This document shows, one piece after another, positions 1 to 8,985 of a stretch of 64,000 bases of DNA (positions are counted from its first letter, which is position 1; each line of letters begins with the position of its first letter). Made by a program: the position numbers and the translations under genes. This DNA comes from Phormidium tenue FACHB-886 (GTDB lineage: Bacteria > Cyanobacteriota > Cyanobacteriia > Elainellales > Elainellaceae), in the NCBI RefSeq assembly GCF_014764505.1, contig NZ_JACXWX010000024.1, forward strand, positions 19,337 to 83,336, in the 5' to 3' direction. The notes beneath the pieces were generated by a model, which saw nothing but the letters and a program-made list of their open reading frames with translations, was not told the DNA's origin and did not search any database.

Positions 1-100
1 ATTCCATCATCTCGTCGTCCGATGACTTCCGCAAGAATCTAAAAGACAGCGATCGCCAAAATCAGTAAGCTCATTTCAGCGTTGTAATGATTGTTGTAAT

Positions 101-811
101 GTGATGCTAAGAGCGATCGACACTGACCTTTGGGTGGCTGAACAACCACTGAAATACTTTGGATTAGAAGTTGGAACGAGAATGACGGTGATTCGCTTAA
201 ATCAAAACCGATTAGTGATCATCGCACCGATACAACCTCAAAATGACGTTGTTGATCAGTTAAACCAGTTAGGAAACGTGAGCGATATTATTTCACCAAA
301 TTTGTATCACCATTTGTTTCTCAGCCAGTTCAAACAGAGATATCCAAATGCAAAACTTTGGGCAACATCTGGCTTACAGAATAAGCGTCCTGACTTGTTG
401 ATTGATAAAATTCTCAGCGATCGCATTACCCAATCTTTTGATGGACTTGAAGCGGCACAAATAACTGGGTTTAATACCCTCGACATCCAGGGATATATGC
501 CCTTGAATGAATGGGTGTTCTTCCATGCCAAAAGCCGCACACTCATTATTACCGATTTAGCATTTCACTTCGATCGCCGTAGTTCACTGTCTGCCCAATT
601 GATTTCCAAGGTGTTTGGTGGCTACCAGCAACTGCGTCCATCACTCTTCGAGAAAATTGTAACAAAAGACAAAGAACAGGTGCGTCAATCCCTTCAACCG
701 ATTTTCGCCTGGGATTTTGAGCGAGTCATTATGGCTCACGGCAGCATCATAGAGCAGGATGGTAAGCGACAACTTCAGCTAGGCTATGAGTGGTTTTTAA
801 ATGCAGGATAA
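101..811 (+). CDS. DUF4336 domain protein
   Basis: A 236-residue protein that I assign to the DUF4336 family, which is common in cyanobacteria and plants and whose biochemical role is not established. The N-terminal pattern (RAIDTDLWVAEQPL, then FGLEVGTRMTVIRL) and the later NLYHHLF and AHGSII segments are typical of the family. The histidines in these two segments resemble a reduced metallo-beta-lactamase fold, which is an inference. Translation could begin at GTG 101 or at the ATG directly after it at 104. The gene stands alone: the next 160 bases are non-coding and run into an insertion-sequence relic. Function unknown. Confidence 0.85.
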   Translation: MMLRAIDTDLWVAEQPLKYFGLEVGTRMTVIRLNQNRLVIIAPIQPQNDVVDQLNQLGNVSDIISPNLYHHLFLSQFKQRYPNAKLWATSGLQNKRPDLLIDKILSDRITQSFDGLEAAQITGFNTLDIQGYMPLNEWVFFHAKSRTLIITDLAFHFDRRSSLSAQLISKVFGGYQQLRPSLFEKIVTKDKEQVRQSLQPIFAWDFERVIMAHGSIIEQDGKRQLQLGYEWFLNAG

Positions 812-883
812 TAGTATGGAATTTTATTATCCTATGACGAGTTTCAGCTATGCAGTGACAATAAAAGAGATTTCCCATTTTTG

Positions 884-1345
884 CAGCCGCCGCAAAAACT
901 TACTAAGGACAAACGATCGGTATCGTTTGCATTCTCTTAAGCAACAATTTCAAAAATTGCTTCAATAAACTTGGTTTAAGACAAACTATCCCCTTGTTTG
1001 GCTTCTTCTGCTTGTCCTTTTCTAATCATATTCATCGCTTCGATTCCGCTCAAAGTTCTTCTTGCCGTGTTGAACGTCTTAAATCCCATCATCGACTTCG
1101 CAATGTGCTTGATATTCCGATGATCTTGCTCAATGACATTATTCAAATATTTGCTCTGCCTCAGTTCGATCTCTTTTCCAATCGTTTTATCTTCTTTGAG
1201 AGCATTTACTGCTACTGGGTAAGCCAGATTCTTGTCCACTGTAATCACCCGTGGAGCTGAGTGTGCTGACCCTTGAGTACTTTGCGGAAGAAAAGGCAAG
1301 GTTAGGACTATCTACCTTAACACCCGTCAGTTTTTGCGACACAAC
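884..1345 (-). mobile_element. Internally deleted IS6-family element
   Basis: The remnant of an IS6/IS240-type insertion sequence on the minus strand. It is bounded by imperfect inverted ends: CGCAAAAACTTAC at 891-903 on the plus strand and CGCAAAAACTGAC read on the minus strand at 1338-1326, a 12 of 13 match. Only about 460 bp remain, against roughly 800 bp for a complete member. The 3' half of the transposase lies inside, and the 5' half is missing. Intact IS6 elements have short terminal repeats of this kind, so I read it as an internal deletion derivative that could move only in trans. Confidence 0.6.
976..1322 (-). pseudogene. IS6-family transposase, C-terminal fragment
   Basis: Minus-strand translation gives the C-terminal half of an IS6-family DDE transposase: PRVITVDKN (second catalytic Asp), then LRQSKYLNNVIEQDHRNIK (catalytic Glu), then the GFKTFNTARRTLSGIEAMN tail. 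The open stretch from 1299 has no native start. Reading one frame over just upstream gives FRKVLKGQHTQ, which is the expected preceding segment, so there is a frameshift near 1265-1285. The N-terminal DNA-binding region and the first Asp are missing. Not functional. Confidence 0.85.
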
Positions 1346-1703
1346 TCTATTATTGGGCACTCCCTCATATCATCACTCGTAGTTCTACCAACTTAACCTT
1401 TAATAGTCGCTATCCGCTACACATATCCCCTGGCACTTTATGCCATTTGTTGCTGTTCTTAGGCAGTGAGGACATAGGATCTTTTCAGCATCTGACTTTG
1501 GACGACTCTCGTCTTCTGCATTTGTCTGCGATATTTCTTGTTTAACCTGCGGGTCAAGGGTCATAAAAGTAACACTTTATTAAGCTGCCTATTTCTTTAT
1601 TGTACAGCCTGATCTAGAACTGTCATAGCTGCAAGTGTATTAGGCTTTCCCAACGATCTAGTTTCAAGAAAACATGTTGTACTCAATTAGCTTGTGTCAA
1701 GGG

Positions 1704-2290
1704 TTAAAAAAACTTTTAAGTGATAAACGATCTGTATCTTTAGCATTCCTGTAACCAGAGAGCTCAACGGTCTTCCCACCGTATTAAACGACTTGAAGCT
1801 CATCATTAGTTTGGTCATTCGCTTGATGTTTCTATAATCCTGCTCAATCACGTTACTTAAGTATTTGCTCTATCGTAATTCTGTCCCAACTGTAAGAGTT
1901 TCCTCCGCTTTCAGCGCCTCCATTGTCACCGGATAAGCATTCTTGTCTACTGCGATCGCCCGTGCACTTGCTTGTGGGCAGCATTGAGTCCTTGCAAAAA
2001 ACGTGCTGCTTACCCGTTCCGCTTTGCACTTAGCATGAAGTCTAGGATACTGCCCTCTGAATCTACAGCTCAATATAGAGACTTCCACTTCCCTTTAACT
2101 TCGATGTAAACTTCATCAACGCGCCATAAATCATTCGTGGGGCTTAAATGGAACGAATTCGTTTGTTCAACTCTGGAACGTACTTCAGAACCGATCGGTT
2201 GATAGTAAAGTAATTTACCTGGATACCTCGTTCAACCATCACCTACTCCAAGTTCCGATGGAAGGCGTAGCGGTGAGCTCAGTCCTGTTC
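1704..2290 (-). pseudogene. Decayed IS6-family transposase, second copy
   Basis: A second, longer and more eroded transposase relic on the minus strand. Segments recovered in order from about 2285 down: a YRDLEEMM-like piece followed by VERGIQVNYFTINR and YVPELNKRIR, then after a frameshift NDLWRVDEVYIEVKGKWKSLY (first catalytic Asp), an in-frame TGA, AVDSEGSILDFMLSAKRNG, another stop, then IAVDKNAYPVTMEALKAEE, a stop, and SKYLSNVIEQDYRNIKRM with the SFKSFNTVGRPL tail. At least two frameshifts and three stops make it dead. The sequence past its 3' end (about 1707-1755) resembles the 3' terminus of the neighbouring copy at about 893-940, so the two are related insertions of different age or decay. 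Confidence 0.85.
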
Positions 2291-3180
2291 AGCGAAGCCG
2301 TTCTTGAAGAGTAGGCGGGTCTTCCACCGTAGATTCTTACGCAGTTTTGGTGAAGTAGAAACCTGGAAGACTGCTGAGCGATTGAACCTGCCTTACCACC
2401 TATAGCGCTTTTACCTCTTTTTACCCAAATTGCGTAAGAACTTTTTAATACCATGTGCATTATTTGACAACGCACTTATTGCTAAAATAGGCTATGATCG
2501 TAAGTATAAAGTTTATATAAGGCATCCCACTAGCTACATCAAGACTCAAGGGAAACCCCTCAACCAATAGACAATTGCTACAGCAAGGGGAAAACTGATT
2601 CCACCTCCGATTCAAGCCAATGTCTGCTGCAATGAAGCTCAATCGATTGATACTCTTTTAGCGTTGGCTACACTATCGCTGAAAAAGAGTTGATCAATAG
2701 CTTCGCAATTGAGCCTAGTATATACGCATCAGATTATCCTTAACCCGACAACAGCGACAGTATCGTGTTTTAGAAGTAACTTTCTTATCGTTATACTGCT
2801 TCTAGCTGCTGTTCTAGTTAGGTATCTACAGTACTCGCCAGATCGCGTAGTTTTGTTCTTCTGAATTTGAGATTTTTCCATTACTTGTAATCCAAGTTAA
2901 ATAATCAAGCTATTCCTAAACAGATTTTGGTTTTATTGCCAATAGTAATTCAACGTGATCAATATCGGGGGTTTTACCTTTCGTTATTCAGTTTTCTCAG
3001 TCTATCTTCCCTAATACTCAAGTTATTTCGTTGTCCTTAAAGAGATTGCCTACTGGTATTACCAAGTGGCATCTAAAGATAGTATTGCTGTAGAAAATTA
3101 ATGTGTTCACGCTCCAGCCAAACATGAATAAAATAAAGGCCTTTAAAGCCCTCGAACATTATTCAAAAGACTAAACATTA
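2291..3180. other. Long non-coding stretch
   Basis: About 0.9 kb without a gene I can support. The short open frames here on the minus strand (2239-2475 and 2460-2642) have no family resemblance and no ribosome-binding site. Base composition is AT-richer than in the neighbouring genes, as expected for decayed sequence beside the two insertion-sequence relics. I see no hairpin with a T-run and no convincing promoter until the pentapeptide gene. Confidence 0.5.
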
Positions 3181-3208
3181 CACTTTTAGACATTGAAGGG
3201 ACAAAAAT

Positions 3209-3763
3209 ATGGATGCTCAAGAGATTTTGAGTCTTTACGCAACAGGACATCGAGATTTTAGTCATGTCAGTTTGATTCAAGTTTGTTTGATGGATGCAAA
3301 GCTAATTGGGGCAAAGTTAACCGGTGCGGAGTTGATTGGAGCCGATTTACGTGGGGCAGATCTAACTGAGGCTCACCTTAATCAAGCCAAGTTAAATCAA
3401 GCGAATTTAGCTGGTGCAGAAATGATTCAAGCCTGTCTAACGCATGCTGATTTGAGTGGTGCCTATCTGAGCGGCGCAGATTTAACTCATGCCGATCTGA
3501 GCGGTGCCGACTTGAGTGGCGCTAATTTAGGCGGAGCTGATTTAAGGAAAGCTGATCTCAGCAAAGCGGATTTGAGCGGTGCTGACTTACGGGGAGCGGA
3601 TCTATGTGGAGCTAATTTGAAAGAGTCCGATCTCAGTGGTGCAGATTTAGACGGAGCATATTTAGATGAGGCAGATTTAACTGGAGCAGATATTGAGGGA
3701 GCCAAAATTGATAGGGCAGGATTCAGTGGAGCTAGGATGCCAAATGGGATGATTCATGCCTAG
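3209..3763 (+). CDS. Pentapeptide-repeat protein
   Basis: A 184-residue protein built almost entirely of A(D/N)LxG pentapeptide repeats from about residue 27 to the end. It is predicted to fold into a right-handed quadrilateral beta-helix. A short non-repeat head (MDAQEILSLYATGHRDF) resembles the cap seen on many cyanobacterial members. There is no signal peptide or membrane segment, so it is probably cytoplasmic. The start is supported by a GAAGGG ribosome-binding site about eight bases upstream. Such proteins are abundant in cyanobacteria and their roles are mostly unknown; a few elsewhere mimic DNA and protect gyrase, but nothing here supports that specific role. Confidence 0.93.
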   Translation: MDAQEILSLYATGHRDFSHVSLIQVCLMDAKLIGAKLTGAELIGADLRGADLTEAHLNQAKLNQANLAGAEMIQACLTHADLSGAYLSGADLTHADLSGADLSGANLGGADLRKADLSKADLSGADLRGADLCGANLKESDLSGADLDGAYLDEADLTGADIEGAKIDRAGFSGARMPNGMIHA

Positions 3764-3995
3764 ATCCAGGAAGACTTCTAACCCGATGCTTCAATGCGGT
3801 TTGGAGGCAGCAGTAAATTAGATGCGTGGGCGATCGCTTACCAGTTAAAATAAGACATCTACTGCAATTATTTATATCAATATGACGCAGCAATGTTGCA
3901 ATGCCGATTAATTGAGCTTTTTAGCTTAAGGCACCAGAGCACCACTGCTTCATTTAGCACTTCAAATGTAAAATACAACGGTTCTCGGAGGTTTT

Positions 3996-4295
3996 ATGTC
4001 TTCTTCCTTAACATCCGGTGTTCTTGTCACCATCATTGGTGAATCTGTATTGCAAGACCGGCTCATACACTTACTTCTAGAATTAGGAGTATCTGGTTAC
4101 ACAATTGTTCCAGCACAGGGTGCAGGTAGCCATGGGAGACGGATGGGCGACATGGCTGGCTATAATACTAATATTGAAATCAAAACAATTGTTGCTGTAG
4201 AAACATCAGATCAATTGTTAGAAAACTTGCAGCCACTGCAATCTAATCACGCTTTAATTGCCTTCCGGCAATCTGTAGAGGGTTTGTTTGACTAG
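3996..4295 (+). CDS. P-II-like small signalling protein
   Basis: A 99-residue protein with the ferredoxin-like P-II pattern: a first strand (VLVTIIGESVLQDRLI), a LLELGVSGYTIVPAQGAGSHGRR segment corresponding to the nucleotide-binding and T-loop region, then IEIKTIVAVET and the terminal HALIAFRQSVEGLF strand. It lacks the tyrosine T-loop motif of classical GlnB and the CGPEGC tail of Synechocystis SbtB, so it belongs to the wider P-II-like group that senses adenine nucleotides and controls bicarbonate or other transporters. No transporter or carbonic anhydrase gene is adjacent. A strong GGAGG site precedes the ATG. Confidence 0.75.
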   Translation: MSSSLTSGVLVTIIGESVLQDRLIHLLLELGVSGYTIVPAQGAGSHGRRMGDMAGYNTNIEIKTIVAVETSDQLLENLQPLQSNHALIAFRQSVEGLFD

Positions 4296-4513
4296 ATGCA
4301 CCGCCTAATTCAACGCACATCAAACCTTGAAATTTCTGAACTGGAATTTTAGCTAGTGATTTCAGTGATCAGAAGAATTCTTACGATTCAAAAATAGGGC
4401 AGCCCAGGCTAAAAAGTCTTTAGTTGAAGCGATCGCTAGAACCTCTATCGTCCCTAATTTTCAGCCTTAGCGACCCAAATGTCTCCATTGCTATGCAAAG
4501 GCGCTATTCATCT

Positions 4514-7500
4514 TTAGCGTCCCGATGCCGAGGATACTAATTCAGTGACGATCGCAACCACTGCCTCTGGAGCAATCGGTTTGGCAAGGTGCCGTTGAAA
4601 GCCTGCGGCTAATGCTTGTTTTTGATCCAGCTCTCCGGCATAGGCAGTTAAGGCGATCGCCGGAATTTGCCCCCCTTGCTCAAGCGGCAAATTACGAATT
4701 TGACGCAGCAGCATATAACCATCCACTTCTGGCATCCCAATATCGCTGACAATCAGGTTGGGCACGGATTGGGAGAAAGCCTCCAGCGCTTCAACTCCAG
4801 AAGCAGCCGTGGTGACGATCGCTCCGGCTTGTTCTAAAACAAACGCCACAAGTTCGCGGGAGCCTGCATCATCATCCACAACTAAGATGCGAATGGCGCT
4901 TAGATCTCCAGTTAAGCTTGTGGGTAGCTCGTTTTCTGGCAACACATAAGCGCAAGGCGCCAGCGGAATGCGAGCTGTAAACGCCGCTCCCTGACCTTCA
5001 CCGGGGCTATCAACCACGACCGTTCCCCCGTGTAATTCCACGATTTGCCGCACGATCGCCAGCCCCAATCCCAAGCCACCAAACTTGCGGGTGGTAGCCC
5101 CATCTTCTTGTCGAAAATGCTCAAAGACATAGGGCAGGAAGTCAGTGCGAATGCCTTTTCCAGTGTCACTGACCTGAATTTGAGCGTGGGTTTTATCCGA
5201 AGCTAGGGTAATGGTAATTTGTCCTTTGTGTGGCGTAAATTTAACGGCGTTAGACAAGAGATTCCACATCACCTGCTGTAACCGCCCAGCATCTCCCATT
5301 ACAATGCCTACACCCGGTGAGACCATCGTGTGAATCTGAATCGATTTTGCTTCTGAGGCTAAACGAACCGTTTCCAGTGCTTCTGCGATAACGGTACTGA
5401 GATCAACAGGCATCACGGTTAAACTCAGCTTGCCGCGCAAAATCCGGGAGATGTCGAGCAAGTCATCAATCAGTTGCACCTGAAGTTGAGCATTACGCTC
5501 GATCGTCGTCAATGCGGTTGCAGTTTTTACGGTATCTAGTCTGCCCTGCAGCAGCAGTTTTGACCAGCCGAGAATTGGATTGAGGGGCGATCGCAACTCA
5601 TGAGACAGCACCGCCAAAAACTCATCTTTAATGCGATTGGCGCGATCGGCTTCGGCGCGTGCGGTTTGCTCGCGGGCAAGCAATTGTTCTCGTTCAGCAA
5701 TGATTTGCCGCTGCTCAATCAGGTCAGCCGCTTGGCGAGCCAGTAAATCGAGAAACCGCAGTTCGCGATCGCTCGGTCGGTGACTGTTGCGCCAGTGCGT
5801 GGAAACCATACCAATGGGTTTTCCCGAACGAGTAATCAGCGGGGTAGACTGTGCCGAGAGATATCCAGCCTCCACGTGCAGTTGCAGAGAGCCATCCAGA
5901 TCTTCACGTTGCGGTACATCGAAGTTCATAAAGTTGCGAACACCCGTTGTCAGAGCAATACCGCAAGACGTGTTAGAGCTGACATTCACGCGGTTGAAGT
6001 GCTGTATCATGATTCGCTCAAAGCCTTGCGTGGCAAGCAGTACTAGATCTTGCGTTGCTTCATCGAGAATTTGCACCGTCCCGGCATCGGCGCGGGTGAG
6101 CTCGATGGCGGTAGCCATAATTTCTTGATAGAGCGTTTGAATGTCGCTTTCAGTCACAAGCCGCGAAGCCAGTTCTTGAAGTCGCTGCATATCCTGTAGA
6201 TCTGCTGCTGCAACCGCTTCAGCGTGGGCACGATCGACGGCTGCCCAGGTTCGCTCGGCGACTTCTTCGGCTAGAGCGACCTCGTCTGGTGTCCAGGTTC
6301 GCGGTTCAATAGTATGAATTGCCAACCCAGCGACGAATTCACCATTCTTAATCAGCGGGATACCGATATAGGCACCAATTTGGATCGCGGCATAGGCAGA
6401 TTTCTGCTCTGGAGACAGGTTAGGGTCATCTGCCACAGTGGATACTGACACCGTGCGACCAGCACAAAATTCAGCGAGCAGCGTAGGACCAAACGAATCA
6501 ATGGAATAGCCACCCGCGATCGCATCGGCACCGTTGACGTAGTCCCGCTCAATGACGTAGTCAGCGCCACGCACCTCAAAGTATGCCACGCGATTTGCAG
6601 CGAGATATTCACCCAGAATACGGCTGGCTGTAACCTGAACCTCAATGGGGTCAGCCAGCGGGCGGATTGCGTCGCTGAGAGAAACGCGAAACGCATCTAG
6701 TTTGGCGGATCGCCGAGAAATTTCTTCTGCCCGTTTGCGATCTGCTTCGAGGGATTTCGCACCGCTAATATCCTTAAACAGAACAGCTACTTTTCGCTGC
6801 TCCGGTTGCCCAATGCGATAGGCATATACATCAAACCAACGGTTCAATGCTTCAGCATAATTCTCAAAGCGAACTGATTCACCCGTCTTAGCAACTCCGC
6901 CATAAATGTCAAACCAGTACGGCTCATGATTAGGCACAAGTTCAAGCATTCGTTTGCCCACGACCTGCACTAATCCTGATTGATATTCAAAGGAAGGATT
7001 GGTTTCTAAAAAGCGGTAATCAATCGGGCGATCGTCTTGATCAAACAGCATCTCAATCACGCACAAGCCATCGTCAATCGATTCAAACAGGGTGCGATAG
7101 CGCTCCTCAGATTGGCGTAAGGCTGTTTCAACCCGTTTGCGATCGCTGATGTCACGAGCAGAACCTACTACAAATTCCACAGTCGTATCATCGGTAAGCG
7201 CCGGACTTAAAGCATACTCAAAATAGCCGCTTATGCCAGTTGGGCTAGTGTAGGCTGTTTCACCTTTAACGGTTTCTTTCGTTTCAAATACTCGCTGGAC
7301 GTTTTCCATCAATTGCTGTGCGATCGCTTCAGGATACAGGAGTTCCACTAACGTTTTTCCGATCACTTCCGCTGCGGTAAGCCCCCATAAATTAAGCAAT
7401 CCTTGATTGGCATAGAGCACTCGCCCATCACGGTCAAAGTTAAACACAAAATCAGTAATTGTTGAAAGCGTCACATTAAACTTCCGCAGCTGCTGTTCCA

Positions 7501-8284
7501 ATTCAATGCGACTCTCGCGTAACGCCGCTTCAGCACGGGCACGCTCAACGGCTGCCCACGTTTGCTCTGCCGTTTCCTCGACTCGTTGCACCTCATGTTC
7601 CGTCCACTGGCGCGGGGTTGCCTGATGCACGACCAGCAACGCGACGAATTGATCGTTCTTAATCAGCGGCACATCAATATGCGCAGCAATATCGATCGAG
7701 CGATATTTTGCCTTCTGGCTGGCAGTGTATTTAGGGTAGTTTGCCACATCGGCAACGATCGCCGTTTGCCCCGCCCGATGGTCGTCTGTCAGGTCGCGTC
7801 CGAAGTCCTCCAGACGGTACGGCCCACTTAGTTCAGCAACGCCGTTCGTGTAGTTTTTATAAACGACAACCTCCTTGCCGCCCGGTAACACTTCGGTATA
7901 AATGACGCGGCTTGCACCCAGAGAGCCGCCCAGAACACGGGCAGCAGTAAATTGGATCTCATTAGCATCAGTTAGTGGGCGCAACGCGTGGGTGAGCTGG
8001 ACCTGAAACGCATCGGCTTGAGCAGATTGACGCAACACATCTAGTTGAGCGCGTTCCTGCAACAGATCAGAATCTCGCTGCGTTTCTGACTGTTGAACCT
8101 GGTTGAGTTCGGTCAGCAGAATTTGCACAGCCGTTTTTAGACTGTCTGACCAAGTTTCTGTTGCTCCTAATGGGGTTTTTGACCAATCGAGCGATCGCAG
8201 CCGCATCGCTATCTCACTATCACCTGCGTCACCTGCGTCACCTGCCAAGATTTCAGAGGCAGCCTTTTCGATCGCATCACTCAC
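4514..8284 (-). CDS. Multi-GAF/PAS hybrid sensor histidine kinase
   Basis: A 1256-residue soluble hybrid kinase. Order: a short head with the SLDWSKTPLGATETW motif often found at the start of such kinases; GAF (about 75-250); two PAS domains (about 270-385 and 390-510); GAF (about 525-690); GAF (about 705-860); HisKA with the FLAVLSHELRSPLNP phospho-acceptor box (about 890-950); HATPase_c with GLGLGLAIV (to about 1110); and a C-terminal receiver with VSDIGMPEVDG as its phosphorylation site (about 1135-1250). There are no membrane segments, so it senses an internal signal. It starts at GTG 8284, three bases after the stop of the XRE gene, so the two form one transcription unit. The two GAF segments beginning DAF(Q/R)V look like an internal duplication. 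Confidence 0.93.
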   Translation of the reverse strand: MSDAIEKAASEILAGDAGDAGDSEIAMRLRSLDWSKTPLGATETWSDSLKTAVQILLTELNQVQQSETQRDSDLLQERAQLDVLRQSAQADAFQVQLTHALRPLTDANEIQFTAARVLGGSLGASRVIYTEVLPGGKEVVVYKNYTNGVAELSGPYRLEDFGRDLTDDHRAGQTAIVADVANYPKYTASQKAKYRSIDIAAHIDVPLIKNDQFVALLVVHQATPRQWTEHEVQRVEETAEQTWAAVERARAEAALRESRIELEQQLRKFNVTLSTITDFVFNFDRDGRVLYANQGLLNLWGLTAAEVIGKTLVELLYPEAIAQQLMENVQRVFETKETVKGETAYTSPTGISGYFEYALSPALTDDTTVEFVVGSARDISDRKRVETALRQSEERYRTLFESIDDGLCVIEMLFDQDDRPIDYRFLETNPSFEYQSGLVQVVGKRMLELVPNHEPYWFDIYGGVAKTGESVRFENYAEALNRWFDVYAYRIGQPEQRKVAVLFKDISGAKSLEADRKRAEEISRRSAKLDAFRVSLSDAIRPLADPIEVQVTASRILGEYLAANRVAYFEVRGADYVIERDYVNGADAIAGGYSIDSFGPTLLAEFCAGRTVSVSTVADDPNLSPEQKSAYAAIQIGAYIGIPLIKNGEFVAGLAIHTIEPRTWTPDEVALAEEVAERTWAAVDRAHAEAVAAADLQDMQRLQELASRLVTESDIQTLYQEIMATAIELTRADAGTVQILDEATQDLVLLATQGFERIMIQHFNRVNVSSNTSCGIALTTGVRNFMNFDVPQREDLDGSLQLHVEAGYLSAQSTPLITRSGKPIGMVSTHWRNSHRPSDRELRFLDLLARQAADLIEQRQIIAEREQLLAREQTARAEADRANRIKDEFLAVLSHELRSPLNPILGWSKLLLQGRLDTVKTATALTTIERNAQLQVQLIDDLLDISRILRGKLSLTVMPVDLSTVIAEALETVRLASEAKSIQIHTMVSPGVGIVMGDAGRLQQVMWNLLSNAVKFTPHKGQITITLASDKTHAQIQVSDTGKGIRTDFLPYVFEHFRQEDGATTRKFGGLGLGLAIVRQIVELHGGTVVVDSPGEGQGAAFTARIPLAPCAYVLPENELPTSLTGDLSAIRILVVDDDAGSRELVAFVLEQAGAIVTTAASGVEALEAFSQSVPNLIVSDIGMPEVDGYMLLRQIRNLPLEQGGQIPAIALTAYAGELDQKQALAAGFQRHLAKPIAPEAVVAIVTELVSSASGR
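8220..8246 (-). repeat. Three 9-bp tandem units inside kinase gene
   Basis: TCACCTGCG is repeated three times (the last copy ends in CC), in frame near the 5' end of the large kinase gene. It encodes the Gly-Asp-Ala run GDAGDAGD at about residue 15. The unit is a multiple of three, so copy-number change would lengthen or shorten the linker without breaking the frame. Confidence 0.8.
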
Positions 8285-8287
8285 GCC

Positions 8288-8623
8288 CTACCTCTCTGAA
8301 AAATACTGAGCCAGAAGCCGTTCGCCACTCTCTCGAACGATCGCCGAGGAAGATTGACTTAGCTCAGTCACAAGTGTCTGAATCTGCTTTAATGCCAAAG
8401 GCGAGGGTTGAATTCGTTTATTTTCCCAACGGTTAATGGTTTCATAGGCAACGCCCAGCACTTCCGCCAATTGCACCTGGGTTAGTTGGGTCAGCTGCCG
8501 GAGTTCACGCAGCAGGCAGCTCACCTCTGGTTGCCCCAGTGCAACGGCGGGTTTCAACCCTATTCTCCGAGAAGACTTCATAGAGGCAAGCATATGGCAG
8601 GTGTCATACTCAGTATCAACCAT
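8288..8623 (-). CDS. XRE-family helix-turn-helix regulator
   Basis: A 111-residue DNA-binding protein with a classical Cro/CI-type helix-turn-helix around residues 35-90: LRQLTQLTQVQLAEVLGVAYETINRWENKRIQPSPLA. The C-terminal tail (SSAIVRESGERLLAQYF) is a short helix. Three alternative ATG starts lie within the first 15 codons, and none has a strong ribosome-binding site; the longest is given. It is the first gene of a two-gene operon with the hybrid kinase, and it is divergent from the NACHT ATPase gene, whose promoter region (8624-8985) it could control. That regulatory link is inferred from position only. Confidence 0.88.
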   Translation of the reverse strand: MVDTEYDTCHMLASMKSSRRIGLKPAVALGQPEVSCLLRELRQLTQLTQVQLAEVLGVAYETINRWENKRIQPSPLALKQIQTLVTELSQSSSAIVRESGERLLAQYFSER

Positions 8624-8985
8624 ATGGAAGAGAAGCTAATCTACCTCAAGAGGGAGTTCAGCAGCCTAACTCCATCAACTCAAAGTTGGCTAACGTTTTA
8701 AGTTCTGGCTTAGCAGCGGCTCGGTCGTATGGTGAGGGGTTACACAGAGAGGAGAGAGAGGATACTATAGGTTTTAAATGCCTGTAAAACAGAGACATCG
8801 GTTGAATCCCTGCTGGGCGATTGGCTGAGGTTCTTTATGAGACTTATAGAAAAACTTATAGAGGAGTCTTTCGAGTTCGTAGAATTTGTGTCATGTGATA
8901 GATTATCGATGCACGAAAAGATTATAAATTCGTGAATGTGGATGATTGTTTAAGTTCTTAAGATGAAAACCAGGAGTTTGATCTC

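Noticed and set aside
2239..2642. Two short minus-strand frames near the IS6 relics
   Set aside because: They do not match transposase in this frame, have no start signals and lie in decayed sequence; the transposase relic is found in other frames.
3487..3705. 72-codon frame on the minus strand across the pentapeptide gene
   Set aside because: It is an antisense shadow of the repeat codons: the Ala/Pro/Ser-rich sequence simply mirrors the A(D/N)LxG repeats.
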